This document shows positions 8,397 through 11,914 of a DNA stretch of 11,914 bases, one piece after another. The position numbers were made by a program, and so were the translations under genes. The DNA is taken from contig JAKBBA010000092.1 in NCBI GenBank assembly GCA_021808665.1, positions 1-11,914 of the forward strand. The letters are read 5' to 3'. The notes below the pieces were generated by a model, which saw only the letters and a list, made by a program, of their open reading frames with translations, was not told where the DNA came from and did not search any database. This DNA is from Actinomycetes bacterium (GTDB taxonomy: Bacteria; Actinomycetota; Acidimicrobiia; Acidimicrobiales; Palsa-688). Positions within the stretch are counted from its first letter, which is position 1; the number at the start of each line of letters is the position of its first letter.

Positions 8397-8614
8397 AACT
8401 GCCAGTCTTCCACGCCGCGCCGACCCGGCAAGGTCGTCTGCGAATCGGGGCGCCCCCTGGACTCGGTCGAGGAGCCTTCGGGCCTGCCCCGGATAGCGGG
8501 GGTCACCGGCTTTTTCTCGGGCTGGGTATACGGGACACCTCCTCGTGGGCACCCGCTGCAACCAGGGGCGTCCCGTAGGCCGTTCGGGTTGCGGGACGTC
8601 GCGTCGAGGTCCCC

Positions 8615-8633
8615 GTCCGGACAGTGTCCGGAC
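8615..8633. promoter_or_regulatory. 19-bp palindromic operator upstream of the tacA remnant
   Basis: GTCCGGACA and TGTCCGGAC are exact reverse complements around a single G; each arm also contains the self-complementary GTCCGGAC. The palindrome sits where the -35 box would be, five bases before the -10 box at 8638. DUF1778 (TacA) antitoxins are ribbon-helix-helix repressors that bind palindromes at their own promoters, so this is most simply their autoregulatory operator. The binding itself is inferred. Confidence 0.65.
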
Positions 8634-8637
8634 GCTA

Positions 8638-8643
8638 TATCCT
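8638..8643 (+). promoter_or_regulatory. -10 box TATCCT of the tacA promoter
   Basis: TATCCT (overlapping TATATC at 8636) ends 7 bases before the ATG at 8651, again consistent with a leaderless transcript. The palindromic operator immediately upstream would block RNA polymerase at this promoter. Confidence 0.5.
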
Positions 8644-8650
8644 CCAGGTC

Positions 8651-9058
8651 ATGAGCAAGGGCGTCCACCCCTCGAAACGTCACCGCTTGGAGATGCGCGT
8701 GAGCCCAGACCAGGAAGCCCTCATCCGCCACGCCGCAGAACTCTAGGGCACGACGGTGACCAGCTTCGTGCTCGACACGGTGACCACCCGGGCCGCCAGC
8801 GTGATCGAAGCCCACCGGGACATGGTGGCCTCAAACGACGCCGTCGACAGCTCAGCCCACGGGCTCGGAGCGCTACTGCTCGCCGAGGCGCTGCGCAAGG
8901 CGGTCACTGCTGGCGAAGCAGCCGCCGCCCGGCTCGTCGTGGTGGACGCTATCGACGAGGCCGCCGCTCGTTTCTACGCCCGTCACGGCTTCATCACCGT
9001 CCCCGACCATCCCCCCAGGCTCTACCGACGGATCAAGGACGTCCGAGCGTCGCAGTAG
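8651..9058 (+). pseudogene. Collapsed TacA-TacT toxin-antitoxin locus (DUF1778 antitoxin joined to GNAT toxin C-terminus)
   Basis: TacA-type antitoxins (DUF1778, ribbon-helix-helix) neutralise TacT GNAT toxins, which acetylate aminoacyl-tRNA. This frame begins as TacA: ATG 8651, HRLEMRVSPDQEALIRHAAEL, then TAG at 8744-8746 (codon 32), then GTTVTSFVLDTVTTRAA and HRDMVASND. Around 8838-8848 it turns, still in frame, into the second half of a GNAT toxin: AVDSSAHGLGALLLAEALRK, VVVDAIDEAAARFYARHGF and RRIKDVRAS, a typical TacT ending. Missing are the toxin-binding tail of the antitoxin and the N-terminal half of the toxin, including its own start. The acetyl-CoA loop is also short (HGLGA), possibly one LG pair fewer than usual. 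A GTG three codons after the stop (8756) could restart a 100-residue frame. The locus is best read as dead: an amber codon inside the DNA-binding domain plus a fusion deletion. Confidence 0.85.
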
Positions 9059-9100
9059 CCGATCGCTAACCGTCCAGGGATCGCTGAGCGGTCAGGGCTG

Positions 9101-9107
9101 TAATCAT
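9101..9107 (+). promoter_or_regulatory. Weak -10-like element before the ABM gene
   Basis: TAATCAT ends 6 bases before the ATG at 9114. It departs from TANNNT at the last position unless the spacing shifts by one, so it is only a tentative leaderless promoter. No strong RBS is present (GGGG abuts the ATG). Confidence 0.3.
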
Positions 9108-9113
9108 CTGGGG

Positions 9114-9410
9114 ATGGTCCTCGAACACGCGCTGCTATCGGTTAAGCCCGGCCACGATGACGACTTCGTTGCCGCCTTCGCGCAGGCCAAGGCGATCATC
9201 GTCGCCGTGCCTGGCTTCGTGCGGCTGACCCTGTCGAAGTGCTTGGAGCGGGACAGTACTTACCTGCTGCTGGTGGAGTGGAACCGGCTGGAGGACCACA
9301 CGGTCGGCTTTCGCGAGTCGGCGGAGTACGAGCAGTGGCGCCAGATGCTGCACCACTTCTACGAGCCGTTCCCGACGGTCGAGCACTACGAGCAGATCTT
9401 GAGTGCCTGA
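9114..9410 (+). CDS. Antibiotic biosynthesis monooxygenase (ABM) domain protein
   Basis: This 98-residue protein fits the small dimeric alpha+beta barrel ABM fold, whose members include quinol monooxygenases, haem-degrading IsdG-type enzymes and proteins without known activity. Visible family features are the N-terminal strand EHALLSVKPGHDDDFVAAFA, the central PGFVRLTLSKCLERDSTYLLLVEW (here split as PGFVRLTLSKC and STYLLLVEWNRLEDH) and the C-terminal FRESAEYEQWRQMLHHFYEP helix with the usual PTVEHYE end. Length is normal for a single ABM domain and there is no sign of damage. The substrate cannot be predicted; no biosynthetic cluster surrounds it. It starts 55 bases after the end of the TacT remnant and could share its transcription, but it has its own weak -10-like element. 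Confidence 0.9.
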   Translation: MVLEHALLSVKPGHDDDFVAAFAQAKAIIVAVPGFVRLTLSKCLERDSTYLLLVEWNRLEDHTVGFRESAEYEQWRQMLHHFYEPFPTVEHYEQILSA

Positions 9411-9570
9411 GCAGTGAGGGCATCCGCAGAGGGATCCTCAAGCGGGCCCTAACCTTGACGATCGGCTCGTGCGCTCGTTGGAGTGAACACGGACCCGTCG
9501 GGCCTGATAGGACCGATGTCGCACTGTACTGAGGCCTCTGAGACCACGCACGGGTTGACCGCAGTGATTG

Positions 9571-9581
9571 AAGGAGGTGAT
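9571..9581 (+). promoter_or_regulatory. Extended Shine-Dalgarno AAGGAGGTGAT
   Basis: Eleven consecutive bases match the complement of the 3' end of 16S rRNA. The GGAGG core ends 8 bases before the ATG at 9586, an optimal spacing. It is far stronger than any other RBS in the window, where several genes appear to have none, and it decides the start of the small gene that follows. Confidence 0.85.
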
Positions 9582-9585
9582 TGAC

Positions 9586-9714
9586 ATGGTGCATTGCGGT
9601 TTCTGCGGCCATCGGGGTGTCCGCGCCGCAGTCATGTCGCCGGGCACGAGCCTGCCGGAGCGTTACAGCAAATGCCTTCGCTGTCAGGCGGAGGCCGACC
9701 AGGGCGCCAGGTAG
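9586..9714 (+). CDS. 42-residue double-CxxC zinc-ribbon microprotein
   Basis: A very short gene with a near-perfect ribosome binding site. The product begins MVHCGFCGHRG and contains two CxxC knuckles, C4/C7 and C30/C33, 22 residues apart, with H3 and H9 as further possible ligands. This is the layout of a minimal zinc ribbon, which could bind one zinc ion and a nucleic acid or protein partner; that is inference. The chain between the knuckles (AAVMSPGTSLPERYSK) is not recognised, and the tail is short and charged. It ends in TAG at 9712-9714, seven bases before a strong hairpin, so it appears to be a complete transcription unit. The strong RBS, the paired cysteines and the following terminator make it much more likely than chance. 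Function is unknown. Confidence 0.75.
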   Translation: MVHCGFCGHRGVRAAVMSPGTSLPERYSKCLRCQAEADQGAR

Positions 9715-9720
9715 ACGGAC

Positions 9721-9755
9721 ACCGGCCGGTGGGGCTCACAACTCGGCCGGCCGGT
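9721..9755 (+). terminator. GC-rich hairpin after the zinc-ribbon gene
   Basis: ACCGGCCGG (9721-9729) and CCGGCCGGT (9747-9755) form a perfect 9-bp stem with a 17-base loop, followed by TTTCTG. The position right after a stop codon and the short T-rich tail fit an intrinsic terminator, of the weak-U-tract kind common in GC-rich bacteria. Confidence 0.6.
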
Positions 9756-9857
9756 TTCTGCTCGGGGAGCATCGATCTCCAGGTGCCTGCTGATCAGCTC
9801 GACAGCCGATGGGTTCATGGGACGGGGCGGTTGGATGCCGAGCGCGCGACTGACCTC

Positions 9858-10356
9858 ATGGTCTGCCTCGGGGTAATCAGCGACTACGAGTCCGCGAACG
9901 AGAGGCATCTGGCCACAACTGCGGCGGCACAGCTCGCCGGCGCCGACCGAGGTTCGTCAGTTGAGGTCAGGTGGGTTCCGACACAGCGAGTCGAGGACAA
10001 CAGCGAGGAGGCCCTGGCCGGGCTCGACGCTGTTCATCACCCCGCCCTCGTGTTCCCTCGTCGGCCAGACCATGCCGGTCCACATCGACGACAACACTCA
10101 GGCGTCCAGCGCCTACCGGTAGGCCACCGTCACCGAGCGCTACTACTGCAACCTCGGCCTGAACCCGGCAGACCTGGACACCATCGTGCAGGCCGGGCTG
10201 GTGGTGGCCGGCACGGACCAAGACGACGAGCCTCGGATCCTCGAACTTCCGGGCCTCCGATTCTTCATGGCAACCCTTTTCGTACCTCAGACCTCGAGCA
10301 CAACGACCTCGCCCCACCCACTCCTGGTCGCCCTGTTCGAAGCAGCTGTGGCCTAG
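9858..10356 (+). pseudogene. CTP-synthase-related class I glutamine amidotransferase, internally deleted
   Basis: Two pieces in different frames match the family annotated as CTP synthase C-terminal region-related protein. Piece one (ATG 9858 to about 10028) reads MVCLGVISDYESANERHLAT, then VEVRWVPTQRVEDNSEEALA and GLDA, the usual N-terminus. Piece two (about 10030-10356, +1 frame) reads LFITPPSCSLVGQTMPV, TERYYCNLGLNPADLD, AGLVVAGTDQDDEPRILELP and LRFFMATLFVPQTSS, the usual C-terminal half. Between GLDA and LFITPP intact members have roughly 70-80 residues, including GSPY and the GTCGGFQH loop with the catalytic cysteine; all of that is gone. Piece two also has TAG at 10120-10122, just before ATVTERYYCN. 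The gene therefore has a frame-changing internal deletion and an amber codon and cannot encode an active amidotransferase. Intact relatives have no established reaction that I know of. Confidence 0.75.
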
Positions 10357-10541
10357 CCGTTCAGAAGACCTTCCACCACGCACCACGACCAGAAGCGCAG
10401 GCCTGATGGCCCCGGTAGCCGATCGGTTTACGGGACGCCGGGGGGCGTTGGTGGGGCGCGGAGCCTGGTCCGAGGGAGGCGGCCGCGGGATGGTTGGTGT
10501 TGCGGGGCTGTGAGCTGGGGTGGCTGTCGCAGCGCCCGGCT

Positions 10542-10570
10542 TGTCACGCTCTCGGCTTTTGACGTGTCAA
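10542..10570 (+). promoter_or_regulatory. Possible ECF41-type promoter and TTGAC palindrome before the sigJ-like remnant
   Basis: TGTCACG (10542-10548) followed 14 bases later by CGTG (10563-10566) resembles the TGTCACA/CGTC promoter type reported for ECF41 sigma factors, with one mismatch in each element. Overlapping it, TTGAC and GTCAA form an inverted repeat around GT (10559-10570), ending 9 bases before the ATG at 10580. Either could regulate the sigma gene; both are short enough to be chance. The rest of the spacer 10357-10541 shows no feature. Confidence 0.3.
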
Positions 10571-10579
10571 GGTGAGTGT

Positions 10580-11117
10580 ATGGAAGCCGATCGCTCCGCT
10601 GGGTTCGACGCCAGCCGGCGGTGTTTGCACCAGGTGGCCTACTGGGTGCCGGGCTCGTTCACCGGAGCCGAGGACGCTGTCCAAGAGACGTGGATCGGGT
10701 TCAACGGCTCGGACGCTTCGAGTATCGACAACCTGGGCGGGTGGCTGACCACCGTCTTGTCGCGGGTGCCTGGGCGTGCTTCGGTCCCGCCAGGGCCGGC
10801 CTGAGCTGCCGTTGGAGTTCGCCGGGGGTGAGGCGGACTCTGCTTCGGTGGAAGACGAGGTGGTCCTCGCCGACACTCTCGGTCCGGCCCTGCTTTTGGT
10901 GCTCGACGCTTTGACGCCGTCGGAGCGCCTCGCCTTCGTCTTCCACGTCGTCTTCGCTGTCCCCTTCGACGACATCGCCGCCATCGTCGGCCGCTCGGCT
11001 GCTGCGGCCCGCCAGCTCGCCAGCCGGGCCCGACGCGGTGCTGCGAGCCGATCGAGCCGCCGCGGCGGCGGCGACCGCCAACCAGGGTCGTGGCGCACCG
11101 CTCACAGTCCGATTGAT
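10580..11117 (+). pseudogene. ECF41/SigJ-like RNA polymerase sigma factor, frameshifted and truncated
   Basis: Three consecutive frames carry successive parts of a SigJ-type ECF sigma factor. Frame one (ATG 10580 to 10768) gives region 2: FDASRRCLHQVAYWVPGSF, AEDAVQETW, then NLGGWLTTVLSRV. At 10768/10769 the frame changes. Restoring two bases (GTGTGC instead of GTGC) would continue as VCLGVLRSRQGR. Frame two (to about 11031) gives the linker and the region 4 helix-turn-helix: VLDALTPSERLAFVFH, VPFDDIAAIVGRSAAAARQL, ASRARR. Frame three begins at 11032 with DAVLRADRAAAAA and LTVR, the start of the SnoaL-like C-terminal extension of this group. About 35 residues before it, and the remainder after it, are missing. 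At least one small frameshift and two deletions make it non-functional. The ATG at 10580 has GGTGA upstream at a short spacing. Residues such as WIGFNGSD also depart from the usual region 2 sequence. Confidence 0.8.
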
Positions 11118-11153
11118 CCTTCGAGGAACCTTGAGACCAAGGAACAACAAGAG

Positions 11154-11330
11154 ATGGACCCACCACGCAGCATCGAAGATCGCAAGCGCAACGCGTTCGC
11201 TCGACTGAGCGCCGACAAGGACGCCCGGACCGCCACCGCCGACGCTGCCGGCAACGCGTATCTCCTGCCGCTGTCGTTCCTGTGGGACCGGACGGGGTGA
11301 TCGTCTCGACCTTGCGCTCCAGTCTGAGCA
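11154..11330 (+). pseudogene. N-terminal fragment of a PPOX-class (pyridoxamine 5'-phosphate oxidase-like) flavoprotein
   Basis: ATG 11154, with AAGGA about 10 bases upstream, opens a frame reading RSIEDRKRNAFARLSADKDA, ATADAAGNAYLLPLSFLWD, a clear match to the N-terminus of small PPOX flavin- or F420-dependent oxidoreductases. The frame stops at TGA 11298-11300 right after FLWDRTG. In the next frame, VIVSTLRSSLS continues the expected strand and loop, so a small frameshift lies near 11296. Beyond about 11330 family resemblance ends, although the frame is open to 11419. Members usually have 130-150 residues; here about 60 remain, lacking most of the flavin-binding barrel. It begins shortly after the sigJ-like remnant, and both look like parts of the same decaying stretch. 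Confidence 0.7.
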
Positions 11331-11403
11331 TGGCGTCGCCGGATAAGAACCGTCGGCCTGCCACCGTCATCGACCCGGCTCGACGGGTCCGCCAGCGGTT
11401 AAG

Positions 11404-11409
11404 TACCGT
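11404..11409 (+). promoter_or_regulatory. -10 box TACCGT of a leaderless promoter
   Basis: TACCGT fits TANNNT and ends 6 bases before the ATG at 11416, the same spacing as before the gene at 6319. No Shine-Dalgarno precedes this ATG. A -35 element is not evident. Confidence 0.45.
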
Positions 11410-11415
11410 GAGCCA

Positions 11416-11682
11416 ATGAGCAGCCAAGAGGTGCCCGCAGGGGTGCTGCATGCGCTGCCCGCGGATCTACACGAGGCGCTGATCGCCAACCCCGCGGCAC
11501 TTGACGCCTGGAACGACATCACACCATTAGCCCGCAACGAGTTCATCTGCTGGGTCGAAGACGCCAAACACGAAGTGACCCGAGCGCGCAGAATTCGTCG
11601 GACCCAAGAGGAACTCGAAGATGGTCAGCGCCGGCCCTGCTGCTGGCCGGGGTGCAAGCACCGCGAACGCACCAGAAGATAG
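11416..11682 (+). CDS. Standalone OmdA-domain protein (YdeI/OmpD-associated family)
   Basis: This 88-residue protein is the short, OmdA-only version of the YdeI/OmpD-associated family. Diagnostic segments are LPADLHEALIANPAALDAW, then TPLARNEFICWVEDAKHEVT, RARRIRRTQEELEDGQRR, and the cysteine-containing PCCWPGCKHR close to the C-terminus, where CC and C with a nearby His could bind metal. The family's biochemical role is unknown. It is distinct from the longer relative at 7812-8396, which has this helical region at its end but no CCWPGC motif. The ATG at 11416 is preceded by a -10 box at leaderless spacing. Its start overlaps the open frame left from the PPOX fragment, which is probably without meaning. 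The gene appears intact and is followed by a strong hairpin. Confidence 0.85.
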   Translation: MSSQEVPAGVLHALPADLHEALIANPAALDAWNDITPLARNEFICWVEDAKHEVTRARRIRRTQEELEDGQRRPCCWPGCKHRERTRR

Positions 11683-11757
11683 CGCCCCGCCGGGAAAGCC
11701 CCCTAACCCCACTTCGCCCGGTCCCTCGGGAGATGCCGCCGCAGCGAATACAGCGAA

Positions 11758-11792
11758 GACGCCTCCGAAGGGGAACCCGCACCGGAGGCGTC
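11758..11792 (+). terminator. 10-bp perfect hairpin downstream of the OmdA-domain gene
   Basis: GACGCCTCCG (11758-11767) pairs exactly with CGGAGGCGTC (11783-11792). The 15-base loop itself contains GGG and CCC that can pair, extending the structure. There is no U-tract, so it is either a GC-type terminator or a structural element between the OmdA gene and the next gene. Confidence 0.5.
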
Positions 11793-11894
11793 CCGGTCAC
11801 GGATCCCGTCGCCTACCCGACGTCCGGACCCGGCCGCGCCTGGCGCTGGGTCGGGGATCGCTGCGAGCATGAAACTCTGAAAGGACAAAGCTCA

Positions 11895-11914
11895 GAGGAG
11901 CACAGGTGGCCCGA
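11895..11914 (+). CDS. Start of a further gene, cut by the window end
   Basis: GAGGAG (11895-11900) followed after 5 bases by GTG GCC CGA (11906-11914) looks like a ribosome binding site and the first three codons (MAR) of a gene continuing past the window. Only the RBS spacing supports it; no function can be given. Confidence 0.4.

Noticed and set aside
8397..8561. N-terminal extension of the YdeI-like gene to 8561
   Set aside because: The extension is arginine- and proline-rich and unlike the family. A GTG with an RBS at 8396 gives the usual length.
4421..9714. Genome-wide recoding of TAG as a sense codon
   Set aside because: TAG falls at the natural ends of jetD, the YdeI-like gene and the GNAT remnant, so it acts as a stop. 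The internal TAGs lie in genes two of which carry other lesions as well.
9770..9857. Short stretch resembling a dihydrofolate-reductase-like start (LLISSTADGFMG)
   Set aside because: The resemblance covers about a dozen residues, with no start codon, RBS or continuation in the frame.
9594..10406. Open plus frame of 270 codons
   Set aside because: It is a composite: its first part overlaps the zinc-ribbon gene out of frame, its middle contains the amidotransferase N-terminus, and its end is out of frame with the conserved C-terminal half.
10639..11451. Long minus-strand frame of 270 codons opposite the sigJ-like remnant
   Set aside because: The translation is arginine-rich low-complexity sequence, while the plus strand shows clear sigma factor and PPOX motifs in the same stretch.
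1..11914. CRISPR array, rRNA or complete insertion sequence
   Set aside because: No regularly spaced direct repeats, rRNA motifs, transposase domains or paired terminal repeats were found on reading both strands.

Overview
The window comes from a GC-rich bacterium, most likely an actinomycete-type genome. The reasons are high G/C at third codon positions, several GTG starts, several genes that seem to begin right after a TANNNT -10 box (leaderless), and a set of actinobacterial family variants: Wadjet JetC/JetD, an ECF41/SigJ-like sigma factor, a PPOX flavoprotein, a GrpB-family protein and an OmdA domain with a CCWPGC tail. No lineage below that can be fixed from the sequence.

Layout. (1) Positions 1-4423 hold the 3' part of a Wadjet anti-plasmid operon: jetC, an SMC-like ATPase whose N-terminus and Walker A lie outside the window, then complete jetD, a Toprim-type nuclease. 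They overlap by 4 bases. jetA and jetB should lie just upstream. (2) Positions 4424-5110 carry no recognisable gene, but contain an A+T-rich 49-bp imperfect dyad with helically phased GATAAA repeats, which could be a recombination or operator site. (3) From about 5.1 kb to 11.4 kb there is a gene graveyard mixed with small intact genes. Decayed genes are a GrpB-family gene with one amber codon, a TacA antitoxin/TacT GNAT toxin pair collapsed into one broken frame, a CTP-synthase-related glutamine amidotransferase that has lost its catalytic-Cys segment, a sigJ-like ECF sigma factor with two lesions, and a 5' PPOX fragment. A possible antisense remnant lies at 5859-6146. Intact genes are a CDP-alcohol phosphatidyltransferase (6319-6960), a hypothetical membrane protein (7225-7632, minus), a YdeI/OmdA protein (7812-8396, minus), an ABM monooxygenase-fold protein (9114-9410), a 42-residue double-CxxC zinc-ribbon protein with a near-perfect Shine-Dalgarno (9586-9714) and a standalone OmdA-domain protein (11416-11682). 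(4) The last bases show a ribosome binding site and the first codons of another gene.

How it fits together. The Wadjet pair works as a unit: JetABC is known to extrude DNA loops on small circular DNA and JetD cuts it. The other genes do not form a clear pathway. They look like an accessory region made of short single-gene units, many being lost. The most notable regulatory remnant is a perfect 19-bp palindrome abutting the -10 box of the dead TacAT locus, placed as expected for a self-repression operator. Three of the decayed genes each contain one in-frame TAG, but TAG also sits at natural gene ends here, so simple amber recoding is not favoured.
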